DNA from: Heracleum sosnowskyi
Taxonomy: Eukaryota > Streptophyta > Magnoliopsida > Apiales > Apiaceae
Direction: 5' to 3'
Assembly: GCA_030848705.1 (NCBI GenBank)
Contig: CM061235.1
Coordinates: forward strand, 132,005,228-132,069,227
DNA length: 64,000 nt
The stretch's first letter is position 1; every line of letters starts with the position of its first letter. Below are positions 47,487 to 56,879 of this stretch, piece by piece. Below the pieces are notes generated by a model that worked only from the letters and a program-made list of their open reading frames with translations, searched no databases and was not told where the DNA came from. The position numbers and the translations under genes were made by a program.

Positions 47487-48232
47487 TCTATACTGTTATA
47501 TAATCGCCGAAACATTGCAAGTTATACTTTTTCGGTTTCGTTCATTTGTCCTAATTAAAAATAATAAAATAATGTAATTATATTAACTAATCGATTGTTT
47601 TTAAATTAAAACACATCATCTTTTCATAAAAAGATATTACCTTTTTCGACCAAATGACAATATTTTTCCATTTTTTCTAACAAAATTCTTCCCTTTGCAA
47701 AAATATCACGCGTAATTAACTTTTCAACTAAAACACGTTATCTTGTTTTTTTTTTTTACTAAAAACCCCTCTTTCCCCAAAATATCAACCCTTACTTAAT
47801 GTGTTTAATTATTTAAAATATTTTACGTATTTTAACATACCTACTTATTTTTTTAACAAATACAATTAATAAAATATTTAACATAATTAAAAATTCATAT
47901 AATTAAATCAAAAATCACATGTATTATATAACTACAAACTCTTTCAGTTATACTTTAATTAAAATTTAAAAACATGACTTTTTTTTTAAAACGGTTTTAT
48001 TTAAATTTATATTATTACAACAAAATATATTGATAATTTGGACGATTACATGCTTACTAAATTAATAAACTTTTATAAAATTTATAAATCTTTTTTTAAA
48101 TTTGAAGTATTAAAGTAGTATTTTTAATACTTTTTAAAAAAATAACATTTTCGGAAGTACTAAAATCTCAAAATTTTAAAAATATATTTCAAAATTAATG
48201 TTAAAGTCGGTTTGCACGTGTTATTTGGCTAG
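47487..48232 (+). mobile_element. Possible Helitron, 746 bp
   Basis: Begins TCTATACTGTTATATAATCG directly after a degenerate Helitron 3' end and ends with CTAG before T (48229-48232). The expected hairpin before CTAG is weak (around GTCGGTTTGCACGTG), so the right edge is uncertain. Confidence 0.4.
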
Positions 48233-48404
48233 TATGAATTAAATGTAAACGAGTATAATAATTAATAAGTGGTTGGTGATTTCTGTTAAGGCCGATAGTC
48301 TAAACCCGAGGGTATCTTCCAATAATACAAGTGGAGATCCCATAAAAGAGAGAGGGAAAAAAACAAAAAACCAAATAAATAATACACCTGGAAACACACA
48401 CATA

Positions 48405-48416
48405 AATTATATATAG
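48405..48416 (+). promoter_or_regulatory. Candidate TATA box of the MATE gene
   Basis: AATTATATATAG lies about 125-135 bp before the MATE start codon, followed by a pyrimidine-rich leader (CATCATTTCTCTGGTCTCTC). Position and sequence fit a plant core promoter. Confidence 0.45.
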
Positions 48417-48540
48417 TTGTTCCCCTAGCCTCATCATTTCTCTGGTCTCTCTTTTGCTCTGCTCCAGCAGGTAGATTGATAGTCCAGCAAATTTCAGTCA
48501 CAGAGAGACCAAAGAGCTACCAAAACTTTTAAAAATAAAA

Positions 48541-51500
48541 ATGTCTAGCAATGGCAGAGTGGAGGAAGCAAAAGTACCACTGCTAGATTATGCATCCTCG
48601 AAAGAAATAGTAGAAACTCGTTACAAGGGTGAAGATGAAATTAAAATACAAGACAAGGTTTGGATCGAATCAAAGAAGTTATGGCGCGTAGCTGGTCCAG
48701 CTATCTTTAGCCGCATAGCTAGCTTCTCCATGTTTGTCATCACCCAAGCCTTTGCAGGGCATCTCGGTGATCTTGAGCTTGCAGCTATCTCTATTTCTAC
48801 CAATGTTATTCTTGGTTTCGACTTTGGCCTCATGGTAACGTAAAATTTTAGACGTGTTATTAATCCTGTCGTAATTTTATAAATCATCGTCACAGTCGGT
48901 TTTTGAGTGTCTTTTTTATTTGTTTGATCAGTTGGGCATGGCAAGTGCTTTAGAAACTCTATGTGGGCAAGCATACGGAGCCAAAAATCACCGAATGCTG
49001 GGAATATATTTGCAACGTTCTTTTATTGTTCTGTTTGTTGTTTCTCTACTACTATTGCCTGTGTTCTTCTTAGCGTCTCCGCTTCTAAAACTACTCGGAC
49101 AACCTGATGATGTTGCGGAGCTATGCGGAGTTGTGTCCGTGTGTTTGATTCCGCTGCACTTCAGCTTTGTTTTTCAGTTTCCCTTGCAAAGATTTTTGCA
49201 GAGCCAGCTGAAGAACATAGTTATTGCTTGGGTGTCTCTCGGAGTTCTTATATTGCACGTGCTTTTGACATGGTTGATTGTCTATAGATTTCAACTTGGA
49301 GTTATCGGAACTGCACTTAGTATGAATATATCTTGGGGTATCATTCCTATCGTTCTGTTTATATATACTAGCTGTGGTGGCTGCCCTCTCTCTTGGAATG
49401 GATTCTCTGTTGAAGCTTTCTCTGGTCTTTGGGAATTTCTTAAACTCTCTGCTTCTTCCGGCATCATGCTTTGGTACATCAACCTCTCTTCATGTTTTTT
49501 AAGTCTTAATAAGAAATTCGTTTGAATACTACGTCTTTAAATTTAATTACATATACAAGTTGGATCGTCCGTAATCCTTTAAAAAGTGTTCTGAGTGGCA
49601 GACAGAGGAAGGAGTTAGCGGGACTCAGGCCCCCTTGTTAGAATACAATATATGATCCTGAAAAGTGTCTTTTTTTTCCTTTACTACTGTACTTCGTATA
49701 AAAACATAAGGGTAATCCACAAAGTTAAACGTAGCCTCTATTTGTTTTTTTATTGCATTCGTATGAAGAATGCTGGATCCGTCCCTGTATCTGCATATAC
49801 ATGATGACGGTAAACATTTTAAGTAAGATAGTAGGGTAAACCTACTATTTAGATTTGGTTCCCATATTGTTTAATTTTAATCTGACAAGTTTTTGTTTTA
49901 ATTATCTTATGACACAGCTTGGAAAACTGGTACTACAGAATACTAATAGTGATGACAGGAAACTTAAAGAATGCAAAGATTGCAGTTGATGCTTTGTCAA
50001 TTTGGTTAGTACTTGTTATCTCTCTCATTCATATATGAATTTATTTCTTTGTTTCTAAATCGGCGTTCTATCTACAAATAAAATACTTTACGTTTCTCTC
50101 TTTCTTTCTTTTAATTTAATAACTTAGCGGCCGTTTTTGTTATACCTGCTTCTTTGGACAATCGAAAAGTACAAATTTCATAAAAGGTGTCTGCGCTGAT
50201 TATGTGTAAATCTTGAAACTAAGATATGAAGCATCAACCTAAAAGTTTGGTTTTTAAGCACATATTTGTAGTTCATTCTTAGGCTGTTAATTAACAAAGA
50301 GTAAATGGCAGTTTGCACCCCTTTACTTTGGGTGTTTTTTCGATTTGGTCCTGAATAATGTTCTGTAGCAGAATGCACCCTTATGTTTAATTGTCGCTTC
50401 GATTTGCACCCTTTTGACCAAATTCCGTTAATTTTGACTGTCATCGTTAATTACAGCAGGGGTAAAATTGGAAACGCCCAAGGCTTGGGTAACCATGAAA
50501 ACCTACGATTCTTTCTGCGTAACAAAATTTGCATTCTGCACAAGAAAAATCCTAAATAATTTGGTTTTAACAATTTTGCGGTTCTCCGATTATTTAACAA
50601 ACTAGTATGTGTAACAGTGTAAGTAAGGATTAGTGTTAATATGTCATTATCAGAGTGAGAATTATTGAGTAGGCTGTATTTTTCCTTGAATGCAGTATGT
50701 CAATCAATGGATGGGAGTTGATGATACCGCTCGCTTTCTTTGCAGCAACAGGGTAAGATATCAAATTTCATTTTACTACCACAATTCACAAATTAGGTAG
50801 CAAAGTTATGAAAGCCACATATCCTTGCAGCTGTGCTGGTACAATAATTATTCTATAAACAAAGACTGAGCCTTCATTTTTGTTGTCTACTCCTTTTATG
50901 ATAACAAATCATTGATCATAGTATCATAAATGAGTTGTTATAATATATCATTTTCGACCACTCACCGGTGGTCACAAATAAGTTGGTCAGCAATGTCTGC
51001 TTTTCTTATACCGAATAATGATCAATCATTTCTACAAAGCATTTTTCGGATTTTCATGATTTATGCGCAATACGAAACATTTATCGTGGTTGTTATGATT
51101 GACAGAGTAAGAGTTTCTAATGAGTTGGGAGCAGGCAATGGAAAAGGAGCCAAATTTGCCACCATTGTCGCAGTTTTAACTTCGACATTCATCGGTCTCT
51201 TGTTCTGGCTACTTATAATGATCTTCCATAATGAACTAGCCTTAATTTTCACATCTAGCAAAGAAGTACTTGAAGCCGTTAACAAACTCTCTATTCTCTT
51301 GGCATTTACCATCCTCCTCAACAGTGTTCAGCCAATTCTTTCCGGTACGTACATGCATAAATAAATTTTCAGAACATTGTTACGGAAGACAGAAGTTTGT
51401 ACTGTCGCCATGCTGGTGACATTGAAATGTTGGAATAATTAGTGTGATTATGTACTGTTGTAGGGGTTGCTGTTGGATCTGGATGGCAATCTTATGTGGC

Positions 51501-52054
51501 ATATATAAATTTAGGTTGCTATTATCTCATCGGCCTTCCTCTTGGAATTGCAATGGGATGGATTTTTAACCAAGGAGTTATGGTATGTTATATATTAACC
51601 ATCATACGCACAGTCTCTCTTCAAGAGAAGCAGCTTAAAATTATGTAGGAATCTTAGCACGTCCGTGCATATGTGAATAGATAAGAACATGTGAATTTTT
51701 ACAGGGTATCTGGGCAGGAATGATATTCGGTGGTACATTCATTCAAACTTTGATTTTAGCTCTCATCACCATCCGTTGTGACTGGGAAAAAGAGGTGAGA
51801 CCCCTATAAATTCAAGCCATGTGATTTTTTAGTCAAGTCACCCTGGCATGATAATAACACGTAGTTTTGTTTTCATAACTTTTGTCCCTTTCGGTTTGTC
51901 ACACACTCATTTTTCACACACTTCAGTTATTCCTGTACTGCTTTTGATTTTTACAAATATGTCAGAAAAACTGTAAAAGCTGAATCGAATAATCTATGTT
52001 AACCTGCAGGCAGAGAAAGCTGTGGTGCATGTAAACAAGTGGTCAGGGAGATGA
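48541..52054 (+). CDS. DTX27: MATE efflux carrier, DETOXIFICATION 27-type
   Basis: Eight exons, 48541-48834, 48932-49473, 49918-50004, 50696-50752, 51106-51344, 51464-51582, 51705-51794 and 52010-52054, with GT-AG introns and consistent phases, give 490 aa, the normal MATE length. The N-terminal cytosolic tail (about 1-45) is followed by twelve predicted membrane helices. Family signatures include [55 protein letters not shown] and [11 protein letters not shown]. Its closest plant group by recognised motifs is DTX27. MATE carriers export organic cations, alkaloids or flavonoid-like compounds in exchange for H+ or Na+; the substrate here is unknown. ORFs 48920-49525 and 50930-51364 each include intron sequence. 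No break seen. Confidence 0.93.
50299..50490. repeat. Solo MULE-TIR-like sequence in MATE intron 3
   Basis: The order GTAAATGGCAGTTTGCACCCC, TTTGGTCC, TTGCACCC, TTCCGTTAATTTTGACTGTC, CAGGGGTAAAATTGG parallels the layout of the complete MULE's TIR (ATGGC, GCACCCGCATGG, TTCCGTCAAAAAATGTC, CAGGGGTAAATTCGG). It looks like a stray or degraded MULE end. No second TIR is evident in the intron. Confidence 0.4.
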
Positions 52055-52737
52055 TAACAGCTACTGACAAATCTCAACCATCGCCACGAAGGTGGCATTG
52101 ATGATAACTACTCAGCCATGAAATCACTGTCCTCTTCCACACCTTGATTTTATTGTAACATGTTGATGCAGTTGCTGCCTGTAAACCCGGAAGGATTTCC
52201 GGAGCAACCCGATTGCGAGTCGGTTTATCAGCATGTATGCTCATTTATATTACACGCAGTTCAAAATGTGGTTAAAGAAAGAACAACATTCTTGCACACA
52301 GTGTTTAAGTTCATTAGTCTTGCTACGCAGTTTTGAATTATTTACTAATGTAATTATCTTTTTAGCATGGTGCAATGCTGCTCTAAATATTAATGAAGGA
52401 GTTAAATGGCTAATTCATAATTGAACTCACACTCAACTTGCAATTGAGTAATCAAACCCAAAAAACTTGCAGTTGGGTTACTACATCAATACTTACTTGT
52501 AATTTAATTACTTAACATAACTAATCTTGCATCACTGTTAACTTCTGTTGACTTTTAACAGACCTCCGTTAAATATCGATACATAAGCTGCCACGTATGA
52601 ATTTAAACCAAATTACAATTAAAATTTAATAAGTACTCAGCATAACCTAATATAACCACAAAGACCCGATCCATGACTAAAGTATGACCTCGACATAAAC
52701 ACAACGACGACTCCATGGCCAACATCATCGAAGATAT
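52055..52737. other. MATE 3' flank
   Basis: 3' UTR and spacer. ACTTGCAGTTGGGTTACTACATC and CCTCCGTTAAATA around 52,430-52,570 again have the ring of a decayed MULE-type end, but this could not be confirmed. A 63-codon frame at 52233-52424 has no support. Confidence 0.4.
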
Positions 52738-53685
52738 CACTACACCAAAAACGGCATTTTCCTACCATATAAATCTTACCAAAAAAACTTGGTAGGAATT
52801 GACCCCCCATTTCCTACCGACGACGAATATGGTAGGAAATGGTCCGTGTGGGGCCCGATTTCTGTAAAAGCGAGGACCAATTCCTATCGATTGTTGGTAG
52901 GAAAATAAAACCTACCAACATCGGTAGGTTTTGCCTGCATTTTCACAAAGATAAGACCCCACCATCCTAATCATCAGCCTTGTCATATTTTTAAGTAATA
53001 AACAATTTTTATAAAATAAAAAATATTTTCAATATGCTGTGGTCATTTCCTACCATATATGGTAGGAAACTAAAACCTACCAAATTCGGTAGATTTTATT
53101 CGTGATGGTACCCCATCAGCCACATCATCAGGCATATCATATTTTAAAGTAATAAATATTTTTTTTAATAAGAATTATTTTCATTCTGCCAAGACCATTT
53201 CCTACCATATATGGTAGGAAATGGTCACTGCCGAATTTTGGACCCCCACCACCTTTCGGCCCAAACAAATCGGCCCATTTGTGTACAGCTTTCCTACCAA
53301 TAATGGTAGGTTTTGATCGAATAATAAAAAAATAAAATTAGGGTATAAAGTGTTTTTATTATATTTTTTGTTGACCGGTTATCATGTTTTTTGTTAATCA
53401 AACTCTATGGACATAAATATCTACTCATTTTAGTAGTGGACGATAAAATTTAGTTGATTTAAACTTATATTCTTATGTTTTATGTTCTTCGCTAAAACCT
53501 AATTATAGCGAAAAAAAATTAAAAATAAAAGATGTATGAGTAAATTAAATTTTTTTATATGAAACGTCGTTTTGTAGTTTGATGAAGCTAAGGAAAAAAA
53601 TTTAGACAAAAAAAAATTATAAAAAGTTAAAGTCGTTTAGAAAACGAAAGAGTGTTAGAAGATTGAGTTAGAGTTTATACTCATG

Positions 53686-54366
53686 TTTTAGGGGTTGTCT
53701 AGGGTTACACTTTTTTATTTTTATTTATTTTTTTTCAACGATCCAACCTTACGGATGATTAAATATGTTGATTTCTTAGTTTTATATAAAATATTGGATT
53801 TTTTTAATTTAAACTCTTATATTTTTATAATAAATCTATTTATCAAACTTGTACTTTATAAAACTTGAATTAGAATATCATATATCAATTATTTGTTGAT
53901 TTATTATAAAACTCTTGTTTGGCGCAGTGGTTGTTCACTTGGTCATTGTTGGAGGGGGCACGAGTTCGAATTCGTGCAATCCAAAATTTTAGCCGATTTC
54001 CGCCTAAAATTTTATGAAAAAATTGAATTTCCCTTTTTAGGGGTTGTTTAGGGTTACAGTTTTTGTTTTTTTCAACGATCTAACCTTACGGATGATTAAA
54101 TATGTTGATTTCTTAGCTTTATGTAAAATTTTAGAATTTTTTAATTTAAGCTTCTATATTTTTATAATGTTTCTATCAAACTTATAATTTACAAAACTTG
54201 AATTGAAATATGATATATAAGTAAATTGCATATTTAATACAAACAACGATGTTGGTGTAGTGGTTGTGCACTTGGTTGTTCTCAAAGAGGGTAGTTGTTC
54301 GAATCCACACAACCCATTTTTTTTGGTAATTTCCGCCAAATTTTTACCAAAAACTTGAAATTACCA
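53686..54366 (+). repeat. Tandem duplication (~345 bp units) carrying tRNA-like modules
   Basis: Unit 1 (53686-54033) and unit 2 (54035-54366) share TTTTAGGGGTTGT, CAACGATC, AACCTTACGGATGATTAAAT and ATGTTGATTTCTTAG, in order. Each then has a tRNA-like block with an A-box-like sequence (TTGGCGCAGTGG at 53919 and TTGGTGTAGTGG at 54252) and a B-box-like sequence (GAGTTCGAATTC near 53,962 and TTGTTCGAATCC near 54,295), followed by TTTCCGCC. The A-B spacing is about 35-45 bp, as in tRNA genes and SINEs. No tRNA fold with an anticodon was confirmed. Confidence 0.65.
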
Positions 54367-54552
54367 CGCACAACTAATAAAAGAATATAATTAAAATAAT
54401 AAAAGAAAAAAAGAAAAAAAAATAGGGTAACAACTCATTTACCCTCTGATATAAATCAATAGATCTTAATTATCATTACGTTTCGATCGTCGAAAATATT
54501 ATTTAAAAAAATTATTATGTTTATTTTTTTTAAAAAAATTGTGCCAAAACCT

Positions 54553-54798
54553 ATAACCTACCATTATCGGTAGGAAATAACCTACAATTTCCCGAAAAAT
54601 TCAAAAATTGCGCCAAAAACTAAAAATTCAAAAATTGCGCCCAAACCAAAAATTCAAAATTTTTGCTGAGAATCATAACCTACCATTATCGGTAGGAAAT
54701 AAGCTACAATTTCCCAAAAAATTCAAAAATTGCGTCTAAAACTAAAAATTCAAAAATTGCGCCCTAACCAAAAATTCAAAATTTTTGCTGAGAATCAT
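54553..54798. repeat. 122-bp tandem repeat, two copies, inside the CACTA element
   Basis: The block from ATAACCTACCATTATCGG through ATTCAAAATTTTTGCTGAG and AATCAT is present twice, 122 bp apart. The second copy is cut exactly after AATCAT by the LTR, which independently marks the LTR edge. Confidence 0.85.
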
Positions 54799-55304
54799 TG
54801 TTATGGATTAAAAAACGTGCTTGTGTAATTAATGCTAAGGTTTAATGAGCTTCGAGCTTTTATGACTGCACTCGTGTATCCGGACTAAATTGGTCCTCAC
54901 AAGATGCCTACGTATCTCAAATCGTTATTGAGAATCAAGCCAAAGACGTAGTTCTGATTGTAGGATCAGGGACCTTATATAGGCGTCTGGAGCCTAGTAT
55001 TTATGGTATGTTTAGGAGTCTTATCGAATAAGTCTCCTTTTTGATATTGGATAAACATTGTATTGCTTGCAGGATAAGTCTTTTCCTTGTTGATAAAGGC
55101 TATGACTCATTAATTGCCTTTAATTGGGATTCCGGATCCTTCTTTGATAAGATTTCCATAATTTGGGCTCTTTTAATGAGCTGTATATTTTCCTTATTCA
55201 TTAATTACGAAATTAATGAATAATTAGGGATTTGGGCATTAAATATCAAGCCTTTTCATTGGACCATCAATTATATTTTTATAATTACTTTTCTGACCAT
55301 ATCA
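54799..55304 (-). repeat. 3' LTR of retrotransposon 2, 506 bp
   Basis: On the minus strand it starts TGATATGGTCAG at 55304 and ends ...CCATAACA at 54799. The inner edge directly adjoins a polypurine tract. The outer edge coincides with the point where the 122-bp CACTA repeat is interrupted. The second LTR is outside the window, so the identity of the two cannot be tested. Confidence 0.82.
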
Positions 55305-55321
55305 TTTGCCCCCCAACTTCT
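55305..55321 (-). promoter_or_regulatory. Polypurine tract of retrotransposon 2
   Basis: Read on the minus strand, AGAAGTTGGGGGGCAAA immediately precedes the 3' LTR, the expected place for priming plus-strand DNA synthesis. Confidence 0.75.
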
Positions 55322-55394
55322 GGGAAAATACCCTTGGGATTTTCGTAGAAGTTACAGCGCATTTTTTCCATTTTTAGGGCATTTTTTGACCTCA

Positions 55395-56360
55395 AACTAG
55401 GTTATTTTCGACCAGGAATTCGACCTAGAATTAGTAAAAATTCGACCAGGATTTCGACCTGGAATCAGTACAAATTCGACCAGGATTTCGACCTGGAATT
55501 CGAGCTCAAACTGTTGTGAGGTCGAAGCCGTCGACCAGGAATCCCAGGTCTTTTTCGACCTCACCTGTTCGACCTCGACTCAGTATGTTTTCGACCTGGA
55601 ATTGTAAGCCATTGTCGACCTCGATTTCCTGGTCATTTTCGACCAGGATTTCCTGGTCACGTTCGACCAGGATTTCCGCTTTTTCGACCTCGATGTTGGT
55701 CCCAGGTCGTCTGTTTCGACCAAGAATTCCTAGTCATTTTCGACTAGGATCATTCGACCAGGATTTCCTAGTCATTTTCGACTAGGATCATTCGTCATCG
55801 ATTTTAGTATATCTTCGACCTCGATTGATTGTGAGGTCGAAGTGTCGACTTCGCTTCATAAGCTTTTTTCGACCTCGACGTGTCGACTTCATTTCCATGT
55901 GTTTTCGACCAGGATTTCTTAGTTATCCTAGTTTTATTTTGGTAGGAGGTCGTACGTTTCGACCTCAATTTCCCATATATTTTCGATCTCATTTGCTCGA
56001 TCTCATTCTCGTGTTTCTTCGACCTCGTTATAGCGTGAGGTCGGGGGATACGAACTCGATTTATCGTGTATTTTCGATCTCAGTCAATCGACTTCGATCT
56101 AGGGTTTTTTGGACCTCATTTTTTCAATTTTTTGACTTATTTTTGGTGTGAAGTCGATGTATACGACCTTAGTTTCGTGTGTCTTTTCGACTTGGGTCGT
56201 TCGACCTCATTTTAGGGTCTTTTCGACCTTAAATCTTTAATTTTTGAGTTTATTTGGGAGTGAGTTCGAGCGATACGACCTCAATTTCCCATATACTTTC
56301 GACTTCAAGCCTTCGATGTCGATCAAAGGTCTTTTCGACCTCGATTTTTTCATCATTGCC
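55395..56360. repeat. TTCGACC-rich degenerate repeat block in the retrotransposon 2 3' region
   Basis: Dozens of copies of TTCGACC(T/A)(C/G)G followed by ATTT, spaced about 15-35 bp, with higher-order units such as TTCGACCAGGATTTCCTGGT. Some are near-palindromes (CCAGGATTTCCTGG). It lies between the 3' LTR and the antisense gene. Open frames here (for example 55516-55785 and 55825-56151) are by-products of the repeat. Confidence 0.85.
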
Positions 56361-56561
56361 TTGGTTTTAATCCAAGATTCATTTTTCTTGGGCCTTAATT
56401 AGTCCATTTTAATTTGGACTTAAATCTTTCCAGCCTTGGGCCTTAACGGGCCTTATTTGATTTGGGCTTTTGCCTTTGTAATCCTTAAATGGATTTTATG
56501 GGCCTTACTAGCTATAGACGGTTGCCCTTCCTTAACCGGTAGGGTTTCCAGTCATTTTGTC

Positions 56562-56568
56562 TATATAA
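56562..56568 (+). promoter_or_regulatory. Candidate TATA box for the antisense gene of retrotransposon 2
   Basis: TATATAA, followed about 30 bp later by a pyrimidine-rich CACTATTCTCTTCACTTC start-like region. This is a classical plant promoter layout on the plus strand, opposite to gag-pol, about 310 bp before the antisense ATG. Confidence 0.55.
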
Positions 56569-56717
56569 GAGTGATTTTTCACTATTCTCTTCACTTCATA
56601 CTTCTTTTCCTCCGAAAATTTCTCTCTAGTCTTCATAGTTTTTTCTCTCTTTTATTCCGTGGTAAGGCGATTCCCGGCGAGTTTTTGTGGTGGTTTTCTG
56701 GGTTCAATCTTCTTTCG

Positions 56718-56845
56718 TTGAAGATTTTCTGGGCTCAACCTTCATCCCTTGAAGATTTTCTGGGCTCAATCTTCATCCCTTGAAGATTTTCTGGGCTCAA
56801 TCTTCATCCCTTGAAGATTTTCTGGGCTTAAGTTCGAAGATCTGA
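56718..56845 (+). repeat. Four 31-bp tandem repeats in the antisense gene's leader
   Basis: Copies begin TTGAAGATTTTCTGGGCTCA at 56718, 56749, 56780 and 56811. They lie in the presumed 5' UTR of the antisense gene; a fifth, diverged GAAGATTTTCCTGGG follows. Confidence 0.92.
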
Positions 56846-56879
56846 AGATTTTCCTGGGAATATCTTTGAAGATTTGCAA

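Larger units (their letters stand above)
45366..47487 (+). mobile_element. Helitron family B, second copy, split by family A
   Basis: The left part (GGGCAACTATAACCAATTTATTAATAACC) and the right part (AACAACTCATCTTCTAAAAATAAAACGG) are collinear with the interior of the family B element at 41866-43039, where the two are joined. The 5' end is not recognisable. A degenerate 3' end (CCGTGCATCACACAG, AAGCTAT) lies at 47462-47487. Confidence 0.55.
52738..54798 (+). mobile_element. CACTA (En/Spm-like) element, left part, truncated by retrotransposon 2
   Basis: Begins CACTACACCAAAAACGGCAT, a CACTA-type terminus. The subterminal region is dense with TTCCTACC and its inverse GGTAGGAAA, often as palindromic pairs a few bases apart (for example around 52,810-52,840, 53,045-53,070 and 53,205-53,220). 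Such clustered motifs are the usual transposase-binding subterminal repeats of CACTA elements. No transposase is seen. The expected right end is absent because a retrotransposon enters after 54,798; it should lie beyond the window. Confidence 0.72.

Noticed and set aside
53919..53982. Possible tRNA gene
   Set aside because: A- and B-box-like words are present, but I could not draw acceptor, D and anticodon stems. Kept only as a tRNA-like module.
55516..56151. Arg/Ser/Phe-rich frames of 89 and 108 codons
   Set aside because: By-products of the TTCGACC repeat field.
56874..56879. Upstream TTG as start of the antisense gene
   Set aside because: The in-frame ATG two codons later is the ordinary start.
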